Shown here piece after piece: positions 8,663-16,180 of a stretch of 64,000 nucleotides of DNA. Position 1 is the first letter of the stretch. Every line of letters begins with the position of its first letter. The notes beneath the pieces were generated by a model. That model was given only the letters and a program-made list of their open reading frames with translations. It searched no databases and had not been told where the DNA came from. A program made the position numbers and the translations under genes. The stretch is from Streptomyces neyagawaensis (lineage in GTDB: Bacteria > Actinomycetota > Actinomycetes > Streptomycetales > Streptomycetaceae), in contig NZ_JAMGBG010000029.1 in NCBI RefSeq assembly GCF_023516595.1, positions 171,361 through 235,360 on the forward strand, given 5' to 3'.

Positions 8663-10182
8663 CCAGCACCCTGCAGCCGGCGTCCACGACCGAGGCGGTG
8701 AAGCGGCCGGGCCGTTGGCTCGCGCTCGGCGTCCTCGTGCTCGCCGTGCTGCTGGTGGCCGTCGACGCGACCGTCCTCGGCCTCGCGACCCCCTACATCA
8801 GCGAGGACCTCAACCCCTCCGGCACCCAGCTGCTCTGGATCGGCGACGTCTACTCGTTCGTCATCGCGGGCCTGCTGGTCTCGGCCGGCAGCCTCGGCGA
8901 CCGCATCGGCCGCAAGAAGCTGCTGCTGATCGGCGCCACCGCGTTCGGCGCGATATCCGTGCTGAACGCCTACGCGACGACCCCCGAGATGATGATCGTC
9001 GCGCGGGCGCTGCTCGGTGTCGCGGGCGCCACCCTGATGCCCGCCACCCTCGCCCTGATCCGCAACCTCTTCCACGACCCGCGGGAGCGCAGTCTCGCCA
9101 TCGGCATCTGGGGCGCCACCGCATCCGCCGGCACGGCGGTCGGCCCGGTCGTCGGCGGTTTCCTGCTGGAGCACTTCTGGTGGGGTTCGGTCTTCCTGAT
9201 CAACCTGCCCGTGATGATCGTGCTGGTCGTCGTCGGCAGCAAGCTGCTCCCCGAGTCCCGCCACCCGAACCCCGGCCCGTGGGACCTGCTCAGCGTCGGT
9301 CTGTCCCTCGTCGGCATGATCGGTGTGGTGTACGCCGTGAAGGAGATCGCCAGCCACGGCGTCGACGGCAACGCGCTCGCCGCGGGCCTGTTCGGCGTCG
9401 CCACCCTGTTCTTCTTCGTGCGCAGGCAACTGGCCCTGCCGCAGCCGCTGCTGGACATGCGGCTGTTCCGCGACCGCGGGTTCTCGGGCGCCGTCCTCGC
9501 CGACCTGCTGACCGTGTTTGGCCTGTCCGGACTCGTCTTCTTCCTCTCCCAGTACCTGCAACTCGTCCAGGGCAGGCGGCCCTTCGAAGCGGGCCTCGCG
9601 GAACTCCCCGCCGCCGTGGGCGCGGTCGTGGCCGGTCTCGTCGCCGGTCGCGCCGCCCGACGCTTCTCGGTACGGTCCGTCGTCGCCGGTGGTCTGGCCG
9701 CGATCGGGCTGGCCCTGGGCGTCCTGACGATGATCGACGAGTCGACCGGCTATCCGCTGCTGGGTGCCGCCCTGTTGGTCGTCGGCGTCGGCGCGGGCTT
9801 CTCCTTCACGGTGACCGCCGACGTCATCCTCTCCTCGGTCCCCAAGGAACAGGCCGGGGCGGCCTCAGCGGTCTCCGAGACCGCGTACGAACTCGGCGCG
9901 GCCCTCGGCATCGCCCTGCTCGGCTCGATCGTGACCGGCGTCTACCGGGGCTTCGCGGCACCCGCGGACACCCCGGCCGGGGCGCACGAGTCGCTGGGCG
10001 GAGCGGTGGAGGTGGCCGCCGGTCTCCCGTCGGACAGCGCTCAGGCCCTGCTGGCATCCGCCCGGGAGTCCTTCGTCGACGGCCTCACCCTCGCGTCCGG
10101 CGTCGGAGCGGCGGTCCTGCTGGCGACGGCGGCCGCGGCCTGGTTCATGCTGCGCGGGCAGCGACTGGACAGCAAGGCGTAG
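8659..10182 (+). CDS. MFS drug exporter, DHA2 (14-TM) type
   Basis: 507 residues with about 14 hydrophobic segments. VLLVAVDATVLGLATPYISEDL in TM1 carries the DHA2 motif with an Asp in the membrane; GDRIGRKKLLLIG is the loop 2-3 MFS motif; GAAASAVSETAYELGAALG near residue 400 matches the late motif of QacA/EmrB-like pumps. Proton-driven efflux of hydrophobic or cationic compounds is the family role. ATG 8659 overlaps the TetR stop. A strong hairpin follows at 10223-10270. Confidence 0.93.
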   Translation: MTSTLQPASTTEAVKRPGRWLALGVLVLAVLLVAVDATVLGLATPYISEDLNPSGTQLLWIGDVYSFVIAGLLVSAGSLGDRIGRKKLLLIGATAFGAISVLNAYATTPEMMIVARALLGVAGATLMPATLALIRNLFHDPRERSLAIGIWGATASAGTAVGPVVGGFLLEHFWWGSVFLINLPVMIVLVVVGSKLLPESRHPNPGPWDLLSVGLSLVGMIGVVYAVKEIASHGVDGNALAAGLFGVATLFFFVRRQLALPQPLLDMRLFRDRGFSGAVLADLLTVFGLSGLVFFLSQYLQLVQGRRPFEAGLAELPAAVGAVVAGLVAGRAARRFSVRSVVAGGLAAIGLALGVLTMIDESTGYPLLGAALLVVGVGAGFSFTVTADVILSSVPKEQAGAASAVSETAYELGAALGIALLGSIVTGVYRGFAAPADTPAGAHESLGGAVEVAAGLPSDSAQALLASARESFVDGLTLASGVGAAVLLATAAAAWFMLRGQRLDSKA

Positions 10183-10222
10183 ATCCCGCCGGGACGGCCG
10201 GGACAGGCACGACGGCCGGGAC

Positions 10223-10270
10223 AGCCGGGGCGTCGCCGCGCATGAGCAGCGGCCCGGCGACGCCCCGGCT
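10223..10270 (+). terminator. 15-bp perfect hairpin between convergent genes
   Basis: Arms 10223-10237 and 10256-10270 are exact reverse complements with an 18-nt loop. It lies 41 nt past the MFS stop and before the convergent nucleotidyltransferase, so it may serve both strands. Confidence 0.7.
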
Positions 10271-10362
10271 CACGTGATCGCGCGCGCCACGCACGCACGC
10301 CCCGGCTCATGCGCGGCGAGAGCCGACCTCGGGCTCACGCCCCCGGCGAGCCCGCGTTCCCC

Positions 10363-11097
10363 TCACGGCCGCATCAGATGGAGATCCTCGCCCCACGCGT
10401 CCAGTACGTCGCCGAGCCCCGCTTCTCGTGCCGCCGCCTCGACACGGGCGAAGAGCCGCCGTTGCGGGGCCGCGGCGCCGGTCGCCGCGATACGGCCCAC
10501 GGCGTCGAGCAACGCGGCCGTGTCCCAGCCCGGCAGCGGGTGCCGGACGAGTTCCCACTCCAGGTACTTGTTGTACGGGCGGGGACGGCGGTCGAGAGCG
10601 AAAAGCAGTTCGAGCAGGTACCGCACGCTGTCGGCGGCGTCGAGCCGCGCGGCGAGTGCCTGGCCGTCCCGGTGGTTCTTGACGGAGCGGTAGAGGGAGT
10701 TGGCGTAGGCGTCGAGCCACTCGCCGGCGGCCCGGAACGCCTCGTCGGCGTCCAGCCGCGCCTTGTCGGCGAGGATCCGGGCGATGCCTCCGTCGAGGCG
10801 GTCGAGCACGATCCGGGCGCGGGCCAGGGCGTAGCGCTCGAAACCGGGCATGCCGACGGCCCGGAACGCTGCGAGGGAGAGGACGACGAGGTCCAGTTCG
10901 GGGGTGCGACGGCCCGAGAACCGGGTCAGATCGGTTGTCGCCCCGTCGGCGAGGACCACGTACAGGTCGTGGTCGGAGTGCTCGGTGGTCATGCCGTCAT
11001 GGGCCCGGGAGCCCTTGAGGACGAGGCCGACGACCGCCGGATCGGCGGTGGCCAGCCGGACGAACGCGTCATAGGTGAGCGGCTGCTGCGCGGTCAT
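10363..11097 (-). CDS. Nucleotidyltransferase-domain protein
   Basis: 244 residues. N-terminal pol-beta-type nucleotidyltransferase motif GLVLKGSRAHDG...HSDHDLYVV (about 24-49): GS plus DxD metal ligands, and a third carboxylate in ELDLVVLS (about 68-75). The C-terminal half is helical (YANSLYRSVKNHRDGQALAARLDAADSVRYLLELLFAL), resembling the helical domain of aminoglycoside nucleotidyltransferase or HEPN-type partners. ATG 11097 has CCGGAGAT upstream. Substrate unknown; it may modify a small molecule or a nucleic acid or protein. No toxin-antitoxin partner is adjacent. Confidence 0.75.
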   Translation of the reverse strand: MTAQQPLTYDAFVRLATADPAVVGLVLKGSRAHDGMTTEHSDHDLYVVLADGATTDLTRFSGRRTPELDLVVLSLAAFRAVGMPGFERYALARARIVLDRLDGGIARILADKARLDADEAFRAAGEWLDAYANSLYRSVKNHRDGQALAARLDAADSVRYLLELLFALDRRPRPYNKYLEWELVRHPLPGWDTAALLDAVGRIAATGAAAPQRRLFARVEAAAREAGLGDVLDAWGEDLHLMRP

Positions 11098-11253
11098 GGT
11101 GCGGATCTCCGGTGGTGTGACGACGGGTATGCCCGAGGGCGGCCCCCGTCAGGGAGCCGCCCGCACCGTCTGCGGCAGCACACGGCTGCCGCCCGGAAGA
11201 TCAACGCACACCGGGACCCTATCGCCCGACCGGGCGCCGGGTCGGGTCCTTTA

Positions 11254-11451
11254 GAGCTCCGAACAAAAGGGGAGCCCGGCTCGCGGCGTCTGGTACGCAC
11301 GCTCGCCGCGTTGCCGAAAGCTCCTAGTAGCTCCTCCCCCACTCTCGGCTCCGCTCGAGCGGGGGGACCCCCATCGAGGAGCTTCCGGCGCCTTGCGATC
11401 GCACGCACCAGACGCCGCGAGCTGATCGGACTCCCCTTTTGTTCGGAGCTC
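11254..11451. repeat. 198-bp nested inverted repeat (MITE/REP-like element)
   Basis: Outer arms of 21 bp (11254-11274 and 11431-11451) are perfect inverted repeats. A second pair of 15 bp (11280-11294 and 11407-11421) and a third imperfect pair (around 11313-11326 and 11376-11389) nest inside. The centre (about 11336-11372) is a C-rich/G-rich palindrome around CTCGAGCGGGGGGACCCCC, recalled as common in Streptomyces intergenic regions. The right arm abuts the acyltransferase stop codon. No ORF inside. Confidence 0.75.
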
Positions 11452-12126
11452 TTACGCCGCTTCCTTGGCCTTCGAGGCGTACATGTCCACGTACTCCTGC
11501 CCGGACAGCCGCATGACCTCGGTCATCACCGAGTCGGTCACCGCCCGCAGCACGTACCGGTCCCGGTCCATGCCCTCGTAGCGGGAGAACTCCATCGCCT
11601 CACCGAACCGCACGGTCACCCGGTGCGGCCGGGGCAGGCCCGCGCCCCCCGGCTGGATCTTGTCCGTGCCGATCATCGCGAACGGCACCACCGGCGCGCC
11701 GGTCATTAGGGTCAGTCGGGCGATACCTGTACGCCCCCGGTACAGGCGCCCGTCGGGCGACCTCGTGCCCTCGGGGTAGATGCCGAACACCTTGCCCTCG
11801 TCGAGGATGCGCCGTCCGGTCATCAGGGCGGCGACACCCCCGCGCCCGCCGTCGCGGTCGACGGGGATCATGCCGACGCCGGTGAAGAACCACGCCATCA
11901 GCCGCCCCTTGAGGCCCTTGCCGGTGACGTACTCGTCCTTGCCGATGAAGCAGACCTGCCGGTCGCAGACCAGCGGCAGGATCATCGAGTCGATGAAGGT
12001 CAGATGGTTGCCGGCGAGGATCACCGGGCCGTCCCCCGGAATGTGCTCCGCACCCTCCACCCGGGGGCGGAACATCAGGCGCATGATCGGTCCGAGCACT
12101 GCCTTGATGAGCACGAAGCGGGACAA
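11452..12126 (-). CDS. 1-acyl-sn-glycerol-3-phosphate acyltransferase (PlsC family)
   Basis: 224 residues from TTG 12126, chosen because GGGAGG lies 6-7 nt upstream and the protein then begins MSRFVLIKAVLGPIMRL, as in relatives; reading further upstream gives a non-homologous extension. Acyltransferase block I is NHLTFID (HX4D), block III is GIYPEGTRSPDG, and block IV is APVVPFAMIG. It should acylate lysophosphatidate or a related lysophospholipid at the membrane. The final codons touch the arm of the large inverted repeat, so the repeat probably forms its terminator. Confidence 0.88.
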   Translation of the reverse strand: MSRFVLIKAVLGPIMRLMFRPRVEGAEHIPGDGPVILAGNHLTFIDSMILPLVCDRQVCFIGKDEYVTGKGLKGRLMAWFFTGVGMIPVDRDGGRGGVAALMTGRRILDEGKVFGIYPEGTRSPDGRLYRGRTGIARLTLMTGAPVVPFAMIGTDKIQPGGAGLPRPHRVTVRFGEAMEFSRYEGMDRDRYVLRAVTDSVMTEVMRLSGQEYVDMYASKAKEAA

Positions 12127-12457
12127 CGGGCCCTCCCATGTCAAGCGTTCCGGAACAAGTCTGTGCAGGTGAGGACGATACTCCCGCGTCGGGGGCTCCC
12201 GCACACCGGGTTCACCGAGTGGATACGCACTGTTGACATACCTTTACCTGCGGTATCGCCCGGATGGCCGCTGGTCACCGCCCCGGAGCGTGTGACGGAC
12301 ATCGCGCCCCGCCTCCGACACTCCGTCAAATTCCGCCACTCGTACGACACGAGGCGTCACCCGTGTGTTCGGTCCCAGGTCTCCCGACGGTCACCTCGTG
12401 GCACCTACGATCAACCCGGTTTGACAGGTGCAGGGCACAGCGGTGGGAGGAGCCGAC
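12127..12457. other. Divergent intergenic region, acyltransferase / glycerophosphodiesterase
   Basis: 331 nt of promoter DNA for both genes. A TTGACA hexamer lies at 12233-12238 on the plus strand, with no convincing -10 at 17 nt. No conserved RNA structure is recognised. Confidence 0.4.
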
Positions 12458-13651
12458 ATGGGGACGCAACAGTCGCGTCAGTCGCAGGACCCGAGCGGAC
12501 AGGGGCGCGGTACGGGCAGGCGGGCGCTGCTCGGGGCCGCGGTGCTCGGCGCGGGCGGAGCCGTCCTCGGGCTGCCGGGCACGGCGGGGGCCGAGGAGGC
12601 GAAGGCGCCCGGCGCGTCGTCGCACGGCGGCTACCGGAGCCTGCCGGTGCCGACGATCATCGCGCACCGGGGGGCCAGCGGCTACCGCCCGGAGCACACA
12701 CTCGGCTCGTACCAGCTCGCCCTCGACATGGGCGCGCACGTCATCGAACAGGATCTCGTTCCCACCAAGGACGGCCACCTGGTGTGCCGCCACGAGAACG
12801 ACATCACCGGCACCACCGACGTGGCGTCCCACACCGAGTTCGCCGACCGGAAGACCACGAAGGTCGTCGACGGCGTCTCCTACACCGGCTGGTTCACCGA
12901 GGACTTCACCCTCGCGGAGCTGAAGACCCTGCGCGCCAAGGAGCGCATCCCCGGCACCCGGCAGGAGAACACCCTCTACGACGGCCGCTGGGAGATCCCC
13001 ACCTTCGAGGAGGTCCTGCGCTGGGCCGAGAAGGAGGGCAGGAAGCGCGGCCGACGGATCTGGCTGCACGTCGAGACCAAGCACCCCACCTACTTCCGCA
13101 AGCTGGGCCTCGGCCTGGAGGAGCCGCTCGCCAAGCTGCTGCGCAAGTACGACCGCCACCGGAAGAACTCGCCGGTCTTCCTCCAGTCGTTCGAGCCGAG
13201 CAGCATCCAGCGCCTCAACCGCCTGGTCGACAGCCCCCTCGTCGTCCTGCTGTCCGGCGCGGCCACCCGCCCCTGGGACTTCGTCGAGGCCGGTGACCCG
13301 CGCACCGTCGCCGACCTGGTCAAGCCGGAGGGCCTGGCCTGGATCGCCTCCTACGCCAACGGCATCGGCCCCACCCTCGACCTGATCATCCCGCGCGACT
13401 CCGGCGGCCGGCTCACCACGCCGACCACCCTTGTCCCGGACGCGCACGCCAAGGGCCTGATCCTGCACCCCTACACCATGCGCAACGAGAACAGCTTCCT
13501 GCCCGCCGACTTCCGCAAGGGGACCGACCCCAACGCCTACGGCGACGCCTTCGGCGCGTTCAAGGTGTACTTCGACACCGGCATCGACGGCATCTTCACC
13601 GACAACACGGACACGGGCCTGCTGGCGCACGCGGACTTCGTGGGCGACTGA
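12458..13651 (+). CDS. glpQ: Secreted glycerophosphodiester phosphodiesterase
   Basis: 397 residues. ATG 12458 follows GGGAGGAG. A Tat-type signal (GRRALLGAAVLGAGGAVLG, twin Arg 21-22) directs export. The GDPD domain starts at IIAHRGASG (catalytic His 70), with metal ligands in EQDLVPTKDG (E97, D99) and catalytic His in CRHE (112); the later E.K pair is in HVETKHPTY. It cleaves glycerophosphodiesters to glycerol-3-phosphate outside the cell, supplying phosphate and carbon. Length and motifs match GlpQ-type enzymes. Related Streptomyces genes are PhoP-controlled, but no clear PHO box is seen here. Confidence 0.93.
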   Translation: MGTQQSRQSQDPSGQGRGTGRRALLGAAVLGAGGAVLGLPGTAGAEEAKAPGASSHGGYRSLPVPTIIAHRGASGYRPEHTLGSYQLALDMGAHVIEQDLVPTKDGHLVCRHENDITGTTDVASHTEFADRKTTKVVDGVSYTGWFTEDFTLAELKTLRAKERIPGTRQENTLYDGRWEIPTFEEVLRWAEKEGRKRGRRIWLHVETKHPTYFRKLGLGLEEPLAKLLRKYDRHRKNSPVFLQSFEPSSIQRLNRLVDSPLVVLLSGAATRPWDFVEAGDPRTVADLVKPEGLAWIASYANGIGPTLDLIIPRDSGGRLTTPTTLVPDAHAKGLILHPYTMRNENSFLPADFRKGTDPNAYGDAFGAFKVYFDTGIDGIFTDNTDTGLLAHADFVGD

Positions 13652-13679
13652 CCCGCGCCCCCGCGCCCCCTCCCGCTCC

Positions 13680-13695
13680 TGACGCGCTCCGCGTC
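13680..13695 (+). terminator. Short hairpin after glpQ
   Basis: TGACGC (13680-13685) pairs with GCGTCA (13690-13695) around a 4-nt loop, flanked by CTCC/GGAG that can extend the stem. Position 28 nt past the stop suggests termination. Confidence 0.45.
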
Positions 13696-13778
13696 AACGG
13701 AGGCGGCGCATGCCCCGATTGGGGTGACACCCGGCCGCCCCGGCAACCCTCCGCCGGGGCGGCGGCGTCCCGGCGCAT

Positions 13779-14285
13779 ATGACACCCGACATGCTCACCA
13801 CCCTCCGCCCCCTGCTCGTCGCGGAGGCGTCGGCCGAGGCGCACGCCGCCGGCGCCGAGGCGGGGGACCTGGAACAGGCGGTCTGGCTGCGTCTGCTGGA
13901 ACGGCTCGACGCCGACGGCCCGCCCACCGACCCCGAGAGCTGGCTGCGCAGCGCCGTCCGCTTCGAGGCCCGGCTCAGCCGCCGGACGGCCCGAGCCGAA
14001 CAGCCCTACGCGGCGGAGCCCGCGGACGACCACGCCCCCGGTCCGGAACAGCAGGCGCTCACCGCGGCCCGCCGCCGGGCCCTGTACGCCGCCGTCCGCC
14101 GGCTCCCCGGCCGCTGCCCCCGGCTGCTCGCGGCGCTGCTGTCACCACGGGACCTCACCTATCGCGAGATCGCGGGCGAGTTGGGTATCTCACAGGGCAG
14201 CCTCGGACCGGAACGTTCCCGATGCCTGGGATGTCTTCGGCGAATGCTGACGACGGAGATTGCGGCGCGCGAACCGCGGGGATAG
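13779..14285 (+). CDS. Small sigma-70-family RNA polymerase sigma factor
   Basis: 168 residues. The N-terminal part (AGDLEQAVWLRLLERL...PESWLRSAVRFEARLSRR) resembles sigma region 2 of ECF-like factors, and LTYREIAGELGISQGSLGPERSRCLGCLRRML (about 127-158) is a region 4.2 helix-turn-helix. In between is an acidic/proline linker. Region 2 is degenerate, so promoter melting ability is uncertain. Start ATG 13779 has no strong ribosome site. No anti-sigma gene is adjacent; the next gene is a GNAT. Target promoters unknown. Confidence 0.75.
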   Translation: MTPDMLTTLRPLLVAEASAEAHAAGAEAGDLEQAVWLRLLERLDADGPPTDPESWLRSAVRFEARLSRRTARAEQPYAAEPADDHAPGPEQQALTAARRRALYAAVRRLPGRCPRLLAALLSPRDLTYREIAGELGISQGSLGPERSRCLGCLRRMLTTEIAAREPRG

Positions 14286-14330
14286 GAGTGGGGGACAACA
14301 GGTGAGCAGGTGAGCGGGAGGCGTGCACAC

Positions 14331-14828
14331 ATGGGCATGAGCGTGACCATCTCGGTGGCGACCGAGCAGGACGCCGAGCAGATCTTCAGGCTGCAGTACC
14401 TGTGCTTCCAGAGCGAGGCGGCGCTGTACGGCAACTACCGCATCGATCCGCTCGTCCAGAGCCTCGACTCGGTCCGCGCGGAGGTCGCCTCGGACTGCGT
14501 GTTCGTGGCCCGCCTCGGTGACGAGGTGGTCGGCTCCGTACGCGGAGCCCTCGACGAGGACGGTGCCGCCGCCATCGGCAAACTCTGCGTCCACCCCCGC
14601 CTCCAGGGCCACGGCATCGGCGCCCGCCTGCTCCGAGCGGCCGAGTCGGCCCTCGTGGAGGAGCGCGGCGCCACCAAGTTCCGCCTCAGCGCCGGTCACC
14701 GCAGCGAGGGCAACCTCCGGCTGTACCGCAGGGTGGGCTACGAGGCGGTCGGCACCAGCCAGGGACGCGACGGCGTGCCGATGGTGATCCTGGAGAAGCC
14801 GGCCCAGGCGTACGTGGCCACGGCCTGA
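14331..14828 (+). CDS. GNAT-family N-acetyltransferase
   Basis: 165 residues from ATG 14331, with GGGAGG about 10 nt upstream; GTG 14310 and ATG 14337 are alternatives. The acetyl-CoA motif is visible as LCVHPRLQGHGIGARLLRAAE (about 83-103), with NLRLYRRVGYEAVG near the C-terminus. Substrate cannot be predicted. 45 nt downstream of the sigma factor gene, possibly in the same unit. Confidence 0.88.
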   Translation: MGMSVTISVATEQDAEQIFRLQYLCFQSEAALYGNYRIDPLVQSLDSVRAEVASDCVFVARLGDEVVGSVRGALDEDGAAAIGKLCVHPRLQGHGIGARLLRAAESALVEERGATKFRLSAGHRSEGNLRLYRRVGYEAVGTSQGRDGVPMVILEKPAQAYVATA

Positions 14829-14850
14829 CGGACGCCGGCGCCCGGCTGGA

Positions 14851-14874
14851 GCCGCCTGACGCAGGTCAGGCGGC
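14851..14874. terminator. Bidirectional hairpin between convergent genes
   Basis: GCCGCCTGAC (14851-14860) and GTCAGGCGGC (14865-14874) form a 10-bp perfect stem with a GCAG loop. It overlaps the stop codon of the minus-strand membrane protein and serves the GNAT gene from the other side. Confidence 0.7.
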
Positions 14875-15366
14875 GGCTTCCTGCCGCGCGCTCTTGCGCA
14901 GCCAGTACATGGCGGTGATCGGCAGGATCACCGGGATGAACAGATAGCCGATCCCGTAGTCCGACCACACCGTCTTGTCGGGGAACGCCGACGGCTCGAC
15001 CAGTGTCCACGTCCCCACGATCAGCACGCCCGCCAGCTCGACCGCGCAGCACACCCGCGCCGCCTTCCGGGCGAACTCCCCGCCCCGCACCAGCGAGTAC
15101 GTGATGAACCCGTACACGACACCCGCGACCGCGGACAGCGAGTAGGCGAGCGGCGCGTGCTCGAACTCGGTGGAGATCTGCACGACGGACCGCGACACCG
15201 CGCCGACGACCATCACGCCGTACAGCCAGACGAGCAGCATGCCGGGCCCGCCGATGAGGCGGGTCCGCTTCTTCTCCGCCGGCGGCTCGTCGTTCTGCCG
15301 CGGCTCGTCGTCGGTGCCGCGCTGCTCGTCGCTCGTGCCGCGCGGCTTGTCGTCCGTGGCCGTCAC
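14866..15366 (-). CDS. Small integral membrane protein, unknown function
   Basis: 166 residues from GTG 15366, placed 6 nt after GGAGG and 1 nt after the stop of the upstream membrane gene. An acidic, charged N-terminus (about 1-40: DDKPRGTSDEQRGTDDEP) precedes four hydrophobic spans: LLVWLYGVMVVGAVS, YSLSAVAGVVYGFITYSLV, AARVCCAVELAGVLIVGTW, IGYLFIPVILPITAMYWL. Ends with KSARQEAAA. No named domain recognised. The tight spacing suggests it forms a pair with the gene upstream. Confidence 0.8.
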   Translation of the reverse strand: MTATDDKPRGTSDEQRGTDDEPRQNDEPPAEKKRTRLIGGPGMLLVWLYGVMVVGAVSRSVVQISTEFEHAPLAYSLSAVAGVVYGFITYSLVRGGEFARKAARVCCAVELAGVLIVGTWTLVEPSAFPDKTVWSDYGIGYLFIPVILPITAMYWLRKSARQEAAA

Positions 15367-15367
15367 C

Positions 15368-15727
15368 TCAGCCTCCCCAGATGTCGTAGAGCCGTACCTG
15401 CAGCACCGCGAGCACCACACCGCCGGCGGCGACGGTCACGCTGCCCCAACGGGTGCGCTCCGCCAGCGACATGAACCCCGCCACCGGGACGCAGGCGAAG
15501 GAGCCGAGCAGATAGGAGACGAAGATCGTGGTGCCCTGCTCGGGCTTCTCACCGCGCGCCAGCAGCACGATCCCGACCACCAGCTGCACCAGGGTCAGCA
15601 CCGTCACCACGGCCATCCCGATGAAGTGCCAGTCCTTGGTCGGCTGGTCCCGGTACGCGGCCCAGCCGCACCACGCGGCGAGCACAAGCGCGGCGACGGC
15701 GGTCGCCACCGTCAGGGCAACAAGCAT
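15368..15727 (-). CDS. Small four-TM membrane protein, unknown function
   Basis: 119 residues with four hydrophobic spans (about 3-22, 34-55, 67-83, 96-111): ATAVAALVLAAWCGWAA, HFIGMAVVTVLTLVQLVVGIVLLA, TIFVSYLLGSFACVPVAGFMSL, SVTVAAGGVVLAVLQV. First gene of the two-gene membrane unit, divergent from the metNIQ leader region. No catalytic or transport motif seen. Confidence 0.8.
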   Translation of the reverse strand: MLVALTVATAVAALVLAAWCGWAAYRDQPTKDWHFIGMAVVTVLTLVQLVVGIVLLARGEKPEQGTTIFVSYLLGSFACVPVAGFMSLAERTRWGSVTVAAGGVVLAVLQVRLYDIWGG

Positions 15728-15874
15728 GCCGCGACCCTATTACGGCGAAAAACACCCGCCGCGCCCGGCCCCGCACGATAACGCGCCCCCACCGGACGCC
15801 GTGGCCTTCACCACAGTCACCGGTGCCCAAAGAGTGGACAGGGCAGGCTTGACCTGCTGGTCCGTCGACTCGAG

Positions 15875-15916
15875 CTGTCCGTAATGCGGACAGCCGTCTC
15901 CTGCCCCCGGTATACG
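15875..15916 (+). promoter_or_regulatory. Promoter with palindromic operator ahead of the met leader peptide
   Basis: CTGTCCG-taatg-CGGACAG is a perfect 7-bp palindrome (15875-15893). Its right arm contains CGGACA (15887-15892), a plausible -35 placed 18 nt before TATACG (15911-15916). A repressor bound here would block RNA polymerase. The regulator is unknown. Confidence 0.55.
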
Positions 15917-15933
15917 TCTGCTTTACTGACCTC

Positions 15934-16020
15934 ATGACCACGACGAGCTGCCGCATCTGTGCGACCGAGGCGACCATGACGCCCGGTGCTCGTTGTATGT
16001 GTCGAATGTGCGCCTTCTAG
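15934..16020 (+). CDS. Cys/Met-rich leader peptide upstream of metNIQ
   Basis: A 28-codon ORF ending in TAG, 160 nt upstream of metN and just after the promoter region. It encodes MTTTSCRICATEATM at its start and ARCMCRMCAF at its end: five Cys (6, 9, 21, 23, 26) and four Met. Such density at the end of a leader suits ribosome-mediated sensing of charged tRNA-Cys or tRNA-Met. Cys-rich actinobacterial upstream ORFs that control sulfur genes by stalling are known in mycobacteria; this sequence is not one I can match to a named family. No obvious Shine-Dalgarno precedes ATG 15934; TTTACT (15922-15927) could make it leaderless. Confidence 0.65.
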   Translation: MTTTSCRICATEATMTPGARCMCRMCAF

Positions 16021-16180
16021 AGGGCCCCCGCACCACCCCCTGAGCCTCGCGCCCCGAAGCGAGCACCTGTGGCACGTCCGTACGCCGCACGCCGTACGCG
16101 ACCTTGATGCCCCGCGCACACCTTTGTCTCCCGTACCCGGGCACATCCACGCCCGCGTACTCGACAGTGATGGAAACCCA
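16021..16180 (+). promoter_or_regulatory. Possible attenuator region between leader peptide and metN
   Basis: 160 nt with short inverted repeats: CTCGC/GCGAG (16046-16050, 16059-16063) and a CGTACG-flanked repeat near 16079-16100. These could form alternative hairpins or hide the metN start, but no clear terminator with a T run is seen. No known SAM riboswitch pattern was recognised. Confidence 0.35.

Noticed and set aside
12398..12420. PHO-box-like direct repeat before glpQ (GGTCACC / GGCACCT)
   Set aside because: The second repeat does not keep the 11-nt register and differs from the known consensus; too weak to call.
12326..13630. 434-codon minus-strand ORF opposite glpQ
   Set aside because: Antisense shadow of the GDPD gene; no signal or domain.
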